The translations under genes and the position numbers were made by a program. DNA of 44,885 nucleotides from contig DJWE01000072.1 in NCBI GenBank assembly GCA_002441465.1, positions 1 to 44,885 of the forward strand, written 5' to 3'. This DNA is from Propionibacteriaceae bacterium UBA6238 (GTDB taxonomy: Bacteria > Actinomycetota > Actinomycetes > Propionibacteriales > Propionibacteriaceae). The notes under the pieces were generated by a model. The model was not told the DNA's origin. It did not search any database and saw nothing but the letters and a program-made list of their open reading frames with translations. This document shows positions 1 through 6,528 of the stretch, piece after piece. Within the stretch, counting starts at the first letter, position 1. Each line of letters begins with the position of its first letter.

Positions 1-1042
1 AATAATCACCATGCACCAACGGACCGTCGTCCAGTCCCTGCAGTGGCAGCCCGAACAGTGTCTCAGTCACGGTCCCGTAGGAATCCATCGCCAGCGCGCC
101 GGACTCGAATCCGCCGGTGGCCAGCACGAACGCCTCACCGGTGAACTCCCGAGGCGCACCGGCCGTTGCCATCGTGACACCCTTGACCACGCCGTCCTCG
201 ACCCGGGCCGAGACCACGCGGGTCCCGTTCACGATCCGGACGCCGGCAGCTTTCGCGAGCGCGGTGAGAGTTTCGTTGAGCCGCATTCCGGGCACCGACG
301 GTGGCGGCAGCGGAATCTCGAACACCGGGTGCCCGAGCTTCTCTGACACGTCCTTCCAGGCGCCGCGGTCCTTCAACCCGAGCACCGCAGGCAGGCCGAC
401 GGTCTCGCCTTCGGCCAACTGGGGCTTCAGCGCGGCCGCGAACCGGTCTCGGAAGGCGGGATCGTCGAATGCGCGGGCGTAGACGAGGCCGGAGGAGTCC
501 ACCTCGCCGTCGCGAGCGGGCACGTCCACCATCACCGGACGGGCGTCCAGGCGTCCGCCGTCGGGCAGCGGGGTGCGGGCCAGGTTCTCCGCGACCAGTT
601 TCGGGTGGAAGTCCTTCAGCCGGCGCAGGCCGACGATCGCGAGCCGCGCGCCGTCGCTGACGTTCCCGGCGACCATGCTCGGCTGGACCAAGCAGGTGGG
701 ACGGATCGCGCCCACCGCCGTGGGCAGCTGGTAGTTGGCCTCGGCATCACCGACCAGGAGATCGGGCAGCAACCCCTTCAGGTACTCGATGCCGGTGTGC
801 ACGGCTTCCGCGCCGATCGAGGCATAGGGATGGGACGGACGGGCGGACGCGACCGCGGACAGCGTCAATACCGGGTTCGTGACCCGGTCCGGCGCGTAGC
901 CGAGCACGTCGATGGTGCCCTGGCCGAGCTGGATTCCGCCGATGCCTTTGGTGAGCAGGGTGACGCCCACGCCCGTGCCGGCGAGGCGGTTGGCGGCGAC
1001 CAGGCCGGACAGGCCGGCCCCGATGACGATCACGCGGCTCAC
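1..1042 (-). CDS. glpB: Anaerobic glycerol-3-phosphate dehydrogenase subunit B (partial, 3' end beyond the window)
   Basis: Translating the minus strand from a GTG at 1042 gives an unbroken frame of 347 residues to the window edge. The E. coli protein has about 419 residues, so the C-terminus is missing. The N-terminus is a Rossmann FAD/NAD-binding fold (VIVIGAGLSGL at residues 4-14). GlpB is the flavoprotein subunit that works with GlpA, and usually an iron-sulfur subunit GlpC, to oxidise sn-glycerol 3-phosphate to dihydroxyacetone phosphate at the membrane with a low-potential acceptor. The start overlaps the glpA stop by four bases (GTGA), which indicates translational coupling. glpC would be expected just beyond position 1 but cannot be seen. 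Identity is firm from the fold, from the GlpB-like sequence after it and from the neighbour. Confidence 0.92.
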   Translation of the reverse strand, partial: MSRVIVIGAGLSGLVAANRLAGTGVGVTLLTKGIGGIQLGQGTIDVLGYAPDRVTNPVLTLSAVASARPSHPYASIGAEAVHTGIEYLKGLLPDLLVGDAEANYQLPTAVGAIRPTCLVQPSMVAGNVSDGARLAIVGLRRLKDFHPKLVAENLARTPLPDGGRLDARPVMVDVPARDGEVDSSGLVYARAFDDPAFRDRFAAALKPQLAEGETVGLPAVLGLKDRGAWKDVSEKLGHPVFEIPLPPPSVPGMRLNETLTALAKAAGVRIVNGTRVVSARVEDGVVKGVTMATAGAPREFTGEAFVLATGGFESGALAMDSYGTVTETLFGLPLQGLDDGPLVHGDY

Positions 1043-2616
1043 AGGGCCACCTCACTCTCGGGCTGGGGCAGGTGCTCGACGTCGAGCGTGCCTTGGAAGA
1101 TCCAGTTGTCCAGGGCCGTCTGGCGCACCTGGTCGCCGTACAGGATCGGCCACAACCCGATCCAGCGGTTCTTCAGGAACAGGCGCAGCAGGCCGGTGGC
1201 CCGTTCGATGTCGATGTGGTCGGTCTCCAAGGCGATGCCGGTGGCCCGCATCGAGCAGAACCCGCCCTGACAGGGGCCCATGCCGAGGCGCAGTTGGCGG
1301 CGCAGGTCGTCGAAGGTGCCCTTGGGCTGGGTGGCGAGTGCGTCGGTGAACATCTTGCGGCTCATCAGCTCGCATTCGCAGATGATCTGGTCGTCGAGCC
1401 GGTCGTGCTCGCGGTCCTCGAGGCGGTGGGTGACCAGGTAGTTCTTGCCCGACTCCGAACCGGGGATCATCTCGTCCGCGGTGCGGCAGGCCCGCTTCTC
1501 GCCGAGCTTGTCGCACATCGCGTCCACGATGTGTTCGGCCATCAGCCGGTAGGTGGTGAGCTTGCCGCCGCCGATGGTCAGCATGCCGTCCAGCCCATCG
1601 CGGGTGGTGTGGTCGATCACGGCCATGCCGCGGCTCATGTGCCGGGTGTCGGCCGCGGCGACCCGATTGTCCTTGATCAGCGGACGCGCGCCCGCCCAGG
1701 CGTGCAGTGCGCGGGACTTCCGGAAGCCCGGCACCAGCACTTCGCCGGCGTCCAGCATCTGCTGGACCTCGTTGTGCTCGATCGCCAGGTGGTCGGGGTC
1801 GTCGACCTTCACGTCCGTGGTGCCGATGATGCTCACCGTGTGCACCGGCACGAGGATGTCGCCGTCGGCGGGATAGATGCACCGGTTCACGACGCGATTC
1901 ACCAGCCGGTGGTTCATCGCGACCATGATGCCGCGCCCGGGCACGACGTCCACCGGGTGGGCACCGGCCATGGCGGCGATCTGACCGGCCCAGGGGCCGG
2001 CGCAGTTCAGCACGAAACCGCACTCGAGCACGACGTCCTCGCCGCTCTTGAGGTCGGTGCAGTGGACGGCGGCGACCTTCCCGTCCGCGGTGTCGATCTT
2101 GGTCACGCGGTGATAGGTGAGGATCTCCGCACCGTAGGCCTTCGCCGAGTTCGCCGCGCCCCAGACCAGCTGCCAGCCGTCCACCGATCCGTCCTGCACC
2201 TCGATCGCCCGCTGGATCCGCGGGTTGAGCCGGGGCTCGTTGCGCAGCGCCTCGGCGACGCTGATCTCCCGCGCCGGGACGCCGGTGGCCTTGGCACCCT
2301 CGAGGAACTTGTCCGCGAAGGCCGGATCGTCGTCCGGCCCGGTGACGAAGTACCCGCCCGTGGTCTCGATAGCCTGCGCCTGGATCCTGGACAGGATCGC
2401 GTTCTCTTGAGCGCACTCGGTCGCGGAGAGTGGGTCGCTGACCACATAGCGCCCGCCGGAATGCAGCAGGCCGTGGAACCGTCCGGTGGTGCCTTGGCCG
2501 AGATCGGCTCGCTCCACGAGCACGGTGCTGTACCCGCGCATCGCGACGTCTCGAACCACCCCGGCGCCCGTCGAGCCGCCACCGATGACGACGACGTCAA
2601 CCGCCAGCTTCCTCAC
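1039..2616 (-). CDS. glpA: Anaerobic glycerol-3-phosphate dehydrogenase subunit A
   Basis: The 525-residue FAD-dependent DAO-fold protein has the dinucleotide-binding motif GGGSTGAG at residues 12-19. Its C-terminal BFD-like [2Fe-2S] domain shows paired cysteines CEC (413, 415) and CQGGFC (449, 454). That domain distinguishes GlpA from aerobic GlpD. With GlpB it oxidises G3P made by GlpK, linking glycerol uptake to glycolysis, typically under anaerobic conditions. The start is the GTG at 2616 because a strong Shine-Dalgarno (AGGGAGGT, 2621-2628) sits five bases upstream; an in-frame ATG at 2682 lacks this and adds 22 unrelated residues. It is the first gene of a glpAB(C) operon. The long upstream gap contains a candidate operator at 2753-2777. 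Confidence 0.95.
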   Translation of the reverse strand: MRKLAVDVVVIGGGSTGAGVVRDVAMRGYSTVLVERADLGQGTTGRFHGLLHSGGRYVVSDPLSATECAQENAILSRIQAQAIETTGGYFVTGPDDDPAFADKFLEGAKATGVPAREISVAEALRNEPRLNPRIQRAIEVQDGSVDGWQLVWGAANSAKAYGAEILTYHRVTKIDTADGKVAAVHCTDLKSGEDVVLECGFVLNCAGPWAGQIAAMAGAHPVDVVPGRGIMVAMNHRLVNRVVNRCIYPADGDILVPVHTVSIIGTTDVKVDDPDHLAIEHNEVQQMLDAGEVLVPGFRKSRALHAWAGARPLIKDNRVAAADTRHMSRGMAVIDHTTRDGLDGMLTIGGGKLTTYRLMAEHIVDAMCDKLGEKRACRTADEMIPGSESGKNYLVTHRLEDREHDRLDDQIICECELMSRKMFTDALATQPKGTFDDLRRQLRLGMGPCQGGFCSMRATGIALETDHIDIERATGLLRLFLKNRWIGLWPILYGDQVRQTALDNWIFQGTLDVEHLPQPESEVAL

Positions 2617-2752
2617 GTAGACCTCCCTGAAGTCATGCGACGCCGGCGCCCCGGGACTCCTCCTCGTGTCCGGGCAGCACACTGCGCGCTTCCTGTGGTC
2701 AGGCTAGGAGGCTCGGGGTGAGGTTTCACCTGTGCGGGGCAAGGTCGCCCAG

Positions 2753-2777
2753 ACGTGCAGAGCGCCCCTGCACACGT
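2753..2777. promoter_or_regulatory. Interrupted inverted repeat upstream of glpA (possible operator)
   Basis: ACGTGCAG (2753-2760) and CTGCACACGT (2768-2777) are inverted copies around a seven-base spacer, with a two-base insertion in the right arm. The half-site ACGTGCA also occurs in the palindrome at 5121-5136 in front of the SorC-type regulator. A shared binding site for that regulator is therefore plausible, but this is inference. Confidence 0.3.
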
Positions 2778-2914
2778 GGGAAATCGACAGCCACCCCGGG
2801 CTCGGACCCGGGCACCGCGAATCCGGGCCCCTGTGTGTCGACTGGTGAAAGTCATCGTCGACGCACGTCAGTCCTGACGAGGTGGCGATCACCCTGCAAA
2901 CCGGAGAAGACTCT

Positions 2915-2958
2915 TTGACACTACCTGACGTGGGAGCTAATGTCGCCGTTAGCTCCCA
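2915..2958 (+). promoter_or_regulatory. Promoter of secreted-protein cassette 1 with an inverted repeat over the -10
   Basis: A perfect -35 TTGACA (2915-2920), a 17-base spacer and a -10 TAATGT (2938-2943) form one of the best promoters in the window. A perfect ten-base inverted repeat, TGGGAGCTAA (2931-2940) and TTAGCTCCCA (2949-2958) with an eight-base spacer, covers the -10 and the expected start of transcription. That is the usual place for a repressor operator. The regulator is not identified. Confidence 0.7.
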
Positions 2959-3031
2959 CCCCCGTGGCCAGCTATCGTCCCTGAATTCAGATAGGACGAA
3001 CTCATTTCGAGTGAAAGCGAGGCCTTGTGAT

Positions 3032-3772
3032 ATGCGCAAGTGCGCGATCAGTGTCTTCGTAGGGCTTGCCCTGGCACTGGGCTGCCAGGCACCGGTCTCT
3101 GCCGCTCCCAGCGGAAGGGTGCCGGAGACCCCACTGGTCGCGAGCGCCCTGGTCGGAACCCTGTCCCTCTCCAAAGGGAGGGCGATGGCGACTGTGGTCA
3201 AGCGGGCCAAGAATAAGAACAAGGCCGCATTCATCAAACGCCTGAAGACCCTCAAGAAATCACCCGCCCTGGTCGATATCGTCAACCGGGCAACTGTCAG
3301 CCACCGCTTGCTCTACCTCAAGTTCTTTGCGGCCATTGTGAGCCAGAAGAAAGAGAATCGGTTGGTCAGGGCGACAAGAGGGAAGCATTTTGTGATTTCG
3401 GGTACCTCTCGTCGTCCCCGGGTGCTGCTGGCCTCCGACGTTTCACCGAACACATCGTCGAACGCCCGACTGGACCACACGGTCTCGCCCAGCGAGATCA
3501 CCTGCTGGCAGGGCTGGCTCGCGTTCTGGGCGTGGTGGGCCGGGTCTGAGATGACCTGCGTGGCGTTCGGCGCGGCCGTCGGCGTCGGAATGAGCCCGAC
3601 CGGCCCGATGGCCGTCGGTGGGGGCGTGATCGCAGGGAGCGCGTGCAGCGGGTTGATGAACTACCTCCAGCAGCAGTTCATCGACTTCGAGGATGCATGC
3701 AGGAACCTGCCCTCAGCGCAGTCAGGCGGATTCAACATACAGCTCGCGTCAGGCCGGATCGGGGTCGCATGA
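3032..3772 (+). CDS. Secreted protein with Trp-rich four-cysteine C-terminal domain (cassette 1, bacteriocin-like candidate)
   Basis: I do not recognise a named family. The 246-residue protein starts at the ATG at 3032, which begins a signal peptide (MRKCAISVFVGLALALG, cleavage likely after VSA near residue 24). Residues 50-125 are basic and probably helical, containing RGKHFVI at 116-122. The C-terminal domain (158-223) is hydrophobic and Trp-rich (CWQGWLAFWAWW) with four cysteines at 158, 176, 205 and 223, then an acidic FIDFEDAC. The protein at 8239-8898 has the same layout, the GKHF motif and the same C-x17-C ... C-x17-C pattern. The next gene, for a small membrane protein, overlaps its stop. 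A leader-like half followed by a disulfide-rich hydrophobic peptide resembles halocin-C8-type bacteriocin precursors, but that is analogy only. Signal peptide call is confident; function is not. Confidence 0.8.
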   Translation: MRKCAISVFVGLALALGCQAPVSAAPSGRVPETPLVASALVGTLSLSKGRAMATVVKRAKNKNKAAFIKRLKTLKKSPALVDIVNRATVSHRLLYLKFFAAIVSQKKENRLVRATRGKHFVISGTSRRPRVLLASDVSPNTSSNARLDHTVSPSEITCWQGWLAFWAWWAGSEMTCVAFGAAVGVGMSPTGPMAVGGGVIAGSACSGLMNYLQQQFIDFEDACRNLPSAQSGGFNIQLASGRIGVA

Positions 3773-4077
3773 TGAAGCGGACGGATGAACGCGCCGGGAT
3801 TGGTGCCGTGGCGTTCATGGTTGTTGCGGCCATCGTCGGGGCGGTGTTCATCGGCCTCACCGTCGCAGAGAAGGTGTCGCGGGCAGAGCCCTGGTGGCCG
3901 TGGCTGCTGCTTCCGATCTGTGCCGGACTGGTCACCGGCGGGGTGCTGCTGCTGACCCAGCGGGCCCCAGAAGCCGAGACGACTCGAACGACCACCCTGC
4001 GTTGGGCGCTGGTCGCAGGGCTCGCGGGCCTGGCCCTGCTCAGCCTCGCGGTCTTCCTGGTCTCCGGCATCGTCTGA
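3769..4077 (+). CDS. Small three-helix membrane protein paired with cassette 1
   Basis: The ATG at 3769 overlaps the stop of the secreted-protein gene (ATGATGA), so the pair is almost certainly co-translated. The 102-residue product has a short charged N-terminus and three hydrophobic segments, roughly residues 10-32, 42-60 and 78-101, with a WWPW motif before the second and acidic residues between the second and third. No family is recognised. The equivalent position in cassette 2 (8891-9220) also holds a small three-helix membrane protein, with little sequence similarity. By position it could be an immunity protein or an export or anchoring partner for the upstream secreted protein; neither is shown by the sequence. 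Confidence 0.75.
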   Translation: MMKRTDERAGIGAVAFMVVAAIVGAVFIGLTVAEKVSRAEPWWPWLLLPICAGLVTGGVLLLTQRAPEAETTRTTTLRWALVAGLAGLALLSLAVFLVSGIV

Positions 4078-4099
4078 CCCCAGCCGACTGGTCGGGGTC
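4076..4099. terminator. Candidate bidirectional terminator hairpin between convergent genes
   Basis: GACCCC (4076-4081) pairs with GGGGTC (4094-4099), extended by a weaker inner stem. It lies in the 71-base gap between the cassette 1 membrane gene and the convergent SorC-type regulator. There is no T-tract, so the call is tentative. Confidence 0.4.
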
Positions 4100-4148
4100 T
4101 GAGCGCGCTTGGCGAGCAGGGAATCCGACCGTTCGGCAGGGGAGGGGT

Positions 4149-5105
4149 CTAGAGCCGCGCGCGGTCCAGGATGGCGCGCGCGGTGCCCTCGTCCAGCACG
4201 AGGTCGGTGGTGGTACCGGCACGGAGCGCGCCGATCACCGCCGGGGCGCGAGACGGGTCGGCGACCACGCAGATCCGTCGCGGCACCCGCTGCAGTTCGG
4301 CGGGGGTCAGGCCGGTGGCACGGTCGTTGTAGGAGATGTCGGCGTAGGAGCCGTCCTCGCGCAGCAGGACGGTGCACACGTCGCCGACCACGCCGTCCGC
4401 GGCGAGCTGGCGCATGTCGGAGGTGTCCATGTACCCGGCCGTATAGACATGCGAGGGCACCCGTCCCTCCAGGCAGCCGACGCCGAACACGGCCAGGTCG
4501 AGCTTCTGGTGCAGCTTCAGCACGTTCTGCACCGACCGCTCCTGCCACATCGCCTGCTTGGTTGCGGCGTAGTCGAAGAACGCAGGGACGGGGAAGAGCA
4601 CCACCCTCGCGTCGAAGGCGTCCCCGATCGACTGAAGGATCTCGCCGATGTAGGGAATGCCGGAGCTGCGCTGATTGGCCCCTCCGTTGATCTGCACCAC
4701 GGTCGAGCCGACCAGCGGACGCCGGCCCAGGTGCTTCACCACGTGGGAGAGGGTCACTCCCCACGCGACGCCGATCAACTGATGGTCGTCCACGGCCTCG
4801 GTGAACAGGCGTCCGGCGAGCCGGGCAACCTGGTCGAACCGGACGTTCTCGTTCGCGTTCTCCCGCACCGACACCATGTGCACGCGAACGCTGAAGTGAC
4901 GGCTGATCGCCGACGCCAGCGGAGATTGGGACCCACTGTGGTCGGCCAGGCTGATCCGCACGAGGCCGCTCTCTCGTGCATCCTTCAGTAGGCGAGAGAC
5001 CGAAGATCGCGAAAGCTTCAGCTGGTGGGCGATGCTCTCCATCGTCTCGCCCTGTATGTAGTAGCGGGAGGCCGCTTGGTACATGTCCTCGTAGCGCTCG
5101 TTCAA
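4149..5105 (-). CDS. SorC-family transcriptional regulator, probable regulator of the glp genes
   Basis: The 318-residue protein has an N-terminal helix-turn-helix (about residues 15-50: ETMESIAHQLKLSRSSVSR) and a SorC/DeoR-like sugar-phosphate-binding domain (GVAWGVTLSHVV, VQINGG, GVGCLEG, then GDVC). The start is chosen at the TTG at 5105, giving the family-typical NERYEDMYQAASRYY beginning, with GGAAGG eight bases upstream. A GTG at 5126 is possible but lacks such a site. The family binds phosphorylated sugars or polyols that alter DNA binding. Placed between glpAB and glpFK, it most likely controls glycerol use with a ligand such as G3P or DHAP; this is inference from context. A perfect palindrome at 5121-5136 just upstream suggests autoregulation. 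Confidence 0.88.
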   Translation of the reverse strand: MNERYEDMYQAASRYYIQGETMESIAHQLKLSRSSVSRLLKDARESGLVRISLADHSGSQSPLASAISRHFSVRVHMVSVRENANENVRFDQVARLAGRLFTEAVDDHQLIGVAWGVTLSHVVKHLGRRPLVGSTVVQINGGANQRSSGIPYIGEILQSIGDAFDARVVLFPVPAFFDYAATKQAMWQERSVQNVLKLHQKLDLAVFGVGCLEGRVPSHVYTAGYMDTSDMRQLAADGVVGDVCTVLLREDGSYADISYNDRATGLTPAELQRVPRRICVVADPSRAPAVIGALRAGTTTDLVLDEGTARAILDRARL

Positions 5106-5120
5106 CCTTGCACCCTTCCC

Positions 5121-5136
5121 GTGCACGTTCGTGCAC
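5121..5136. promoter_or_regulatory. Perfect palindrome in front of the SorC-type regulator (candidate autoregulatory operator)
   Basis: GTGCACG (5121-5127) and CGTGCAC (5130-5136) form a 16-base palindrome with a TT centre. It sits immediately upstream of the regulator's ribosome binding site (GGAAGG on the minus strand, 5114-5119). The half-site TGCACGT recurs in the inverted repeat upstream of glpA. Confidence 0.5.
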
Positions 5137-5561
5137 AGGTCTAGCGCATGCGTTCAAGCGTTAGCAAGATGGGCCTAGCGGGACGGGGTTAGCGGTAGAC
5201 ACGACCCTGCCCACGTCGTCGTGGTTCAGCGGGTACGAAGGAGTCAGATGAACCTCACTGCGGTTGCCGCCGTTGGCGGCGCCGTCGTCCTCGTCAGGGA
5301 CAGTGAGACATCCGATCCCGCTGGACACCATCACAATCCGCGTCCGAGCCGGCGAGCCTCGGCGGACGCGGTTAGCGCCAAGGCTCCGGTGACCAGCGTG
5401 GGTCTCCGCCAAGTCAGTCCGGCACGCTGTTGCGTCGGCTGTCGTCCAGCACACCCGGTCGGCGCTCGACGCCCCCAGCGGGCGATTGGGGCGTGGCACC
5501 CCGAGCGGATGTCTGTTCCACTATTCCCATCCGTCTGATCAAAGACAACGAACCATCGCCT

Positions 5562-5577
5562 GCGTCCTTCGGGACGC
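5562..5577 (+). promoter_or_regulatory. UUCG-tetraloop hairpin in the glpF leader
   Basis: GCGTCC (5562-5567), TTCG loop and GGACGC (5572-5577) form a C(UUCG)G hairpin, an exceptionally stable RNA fold, about 40 bases before the glpF start. It could stabilise the messenger or take part in attenuation; its role is not established. Confidence 0.4.
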
Positions 5578-5585
5578 CTAAGACT

Positions 5586-5603
5586 GACACCAGCACTGGT
5601 GTC
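5586..5603 (+). promoter_or_regulatory. Perfect palindrome directly in front of the glpF ribosome binding site
   Basis: GACACCAG (5586-5593) and CTGGTGTC (5596-5603) are perfect inverted copies around CA, immediately upstream of GGAAAG (5604-5609). The two-base centre is too tight for a full RNA hairpin but typical of a protein-binding operator. It does not resemble the 5121-5136 palindrome, so a second regulator is possible. Confidence 0.45.
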
Positions 5604-5618
5604 GGAAAGTGAGCCATC

Positions 5619-6380
5619 GTGACTCTCGGCACGATTTTCCTGTCGGAAACTGTCGGAAGTGCGTTTCTTCTTCTCCTGGGTTGTGGTGTGGTCGCCAACA
5701 ACCTGCTCGCCAAGACCAAGGGACATGGGTCGGGCACCCTCCACATCAACTGGGGGTGGGGTATCGCAGTGTTCGCCGGCGTTATGGTCTCTTACGCTTC
5801 CGGTGCCCACCTGAACTTCGCTGTCACCATGGGCGTCGTCGCCTCCGGTGCCAAGGAATTCGTTCCGGGCATCCCGGTCGATGCTGCGTCGATCTTCACC
5901 TACCTCGCCGGCCAGATGGTCGGTTCGTTCATCGGCGCCGTCCTGTGCTGGCTGGCCTACAAGCAGCACTTCGATGAGGACGCTCCTGAAGGCATGAAGC
6001 TCGGCGTGTTCTCCACTGGTCCCGAGATCCGCAACTACGCGTGGAACTTCATCACCGAGGTTATCGGCACGTTCGTGCTGGTGCTGTTCGTCCTCGCCCT
6101 CGGCCACTGGAACGGCGCCGTGACCGCCGGTCAGCTCGGCTGGCTCGGTGCTCTGCCCGTCGGCCTTCTGGTCGTCGGCATCGGTACCTCGCTCGGTGGC
6201 CCCACCGGATACGCCATCAACCCCAACCGTGACCTTGGCCCCCGTATTGCGCATGCCATTCTGCCGATCCCGAACAAGGGTTCGTCGGACTGGTCCTACG
6301 CCTGGGTTCCGTTCATCGCCCCGATCGTGGGTGGCGTGCTCGCCGGTCTGAGCGGCGCTGTCCTGCTGCCGACGGTCTGA
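5619..6380 (+). CDS. glpF: Glycerol uptake facilitator (MIP family)
   Basis: The 253-residue MIP-family channel has six hydrophobic spans and the two half-helix signatures. Glycerol enters the cell by facilitated diffusion and is trapped by GlpK, encoded next. The start is the GTG at 5619 with GGAAAG nine bases upstream. Both signature loops depart from the canonical Asn-Pro-Ala: the first reads GAHLNFAVTMG (NFA) and the second GYAINPNRDLGPR (NPN). The second loop keeps the Asn, Asp and Arg typical of glycerol-type channels. Family assignment is firm; substrate is inferred from glpK. Two hairpins follow in the 148-base gap before glpK. Confidence 0.93.
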   Translation: MTLGTIFLSETVGSAFLLLLGCGVVANNLLAKTKGHGSGTLHINWGWGIAVFAGVMVSYASGAHLNFAVTMGVVASGAKEFVPGIPVDAASIFTYLAGQMVGSFIGAVLCWLAYKQHFDEDAPEGMKLGVFSTGPEIRNYAWNFITEVIGTFVLVLFVLALGHWNGAVTAGQLGWLGALPVGLLVVGIGTSLGGPTGYAINPNRDLGPRIAHAILPIPNKGSSDWSYAWVPFIAPIVGGVLAGLSGAVLLPTV

Positions 6381-6388
6381 GTGCTGCG

Positions 6389-6423
6389 GGTGGGCGGGAC
6401 CGGTCTCACCGGACCCGCCCACC
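6389..6423 (+). terminator. Long GC-rich hairpin between glpF and glpK (attenuator-like)
   Basis: GGTGGGCGGGACCGGT (6389-6404) pairs with 6408-6423 over 16 bases with one mismatch, around a CTC loop. No T-tract follows. It begins nine bases after the glpF stop, so it may end part of the transcripts or protect the glpF messenger 3' end, letting glpF and glpK be made in different amounts. Confidence 0.5.
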
Positions 6424-6449
6424 TGAACCAAAACCCGCCCCCGACGCAA

Positions 6450-6481
6450 GACAGCGGGCCGGTGGCCGCCGACCCGCTGTC
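6450..6481 (+). promoter_or_regulatory. Second hairpin in the glpF-glpK gap
   Basis: GACAGCGGG (6450-6458) pairs perfectly with CCCGCTGTC (6473-6481) around a 14-base loop that is itself partly self-complementary. It ends 47 bases before the glpK start. With the hairpin at 6389-6423 it makes an unusually structured spacer for two genes normally co-transcribed. Confidence 0.4.
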
Positions 6482-6528
6482 GCAAGAATCATCATCCTCA
6501 TCGAACAATGACGTGGAAGGAATTATCC

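Larger units (their letters stand above)
2617..3031. other. Intergenic region between divergent glpA and secreted-protein cassette 1
   Basis: This is 415 bases with no credible gene. It holds the glpA ribosome binding site at its left end, an interrupted inverted repeat at 2753-2777, and a near-consensus promoter with an overlapping inverted repeat at 2915-2958 that faces the cassette at 3032. I could not find a convincing sigma-70-type promoter for glpA; a TAGCCT on the minus strand at 2706-2701 is the best -10 candidate but has no good -35 partner. Confidence 0.7.
5106..5618. other. Intergenic region between divergent SorC-type regulator and glpF
   Basis: These 513 bases contain no credible gene: short open frames in all phases lack ribosome binding sites and recognisable products. 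Structures seen are the palindrome at 5121-5136, a GC-rich hairpin with arms GCGTCC/GGACGC at 5340-5345 and 5364-5369, a UUCG hairpin at 5562-5577 and a perfect palindrome at 5586-5603. The length and these elements suggest a long regulated leader for glpFK. No clear -35/-10 pair stands out. Confidence 0.6.

Noticed and set aside
1072..2721. Long plus-strand open frame opposite glpA
   Set aside because: It is antisense to a fully recognised gene and its composition (Val/His/Gly/Arg-rich) is what GC-rich codon shadows give.
3032..3100. Lipobox (LALGC) in the cassette 1 secreted protein
   Set aside because: The -3 position is Ala rather than Leu/Val/Ile, and a signal peptidase I site (VSA-A) follows; secretion rather than lipidation is more likely.
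5161..5499. Possible small genes in the glpF leader
   Set aside because: No ribosome binding site, no recognisable product and overlapping frames on both strands with similar length; more likely untranslated leader.
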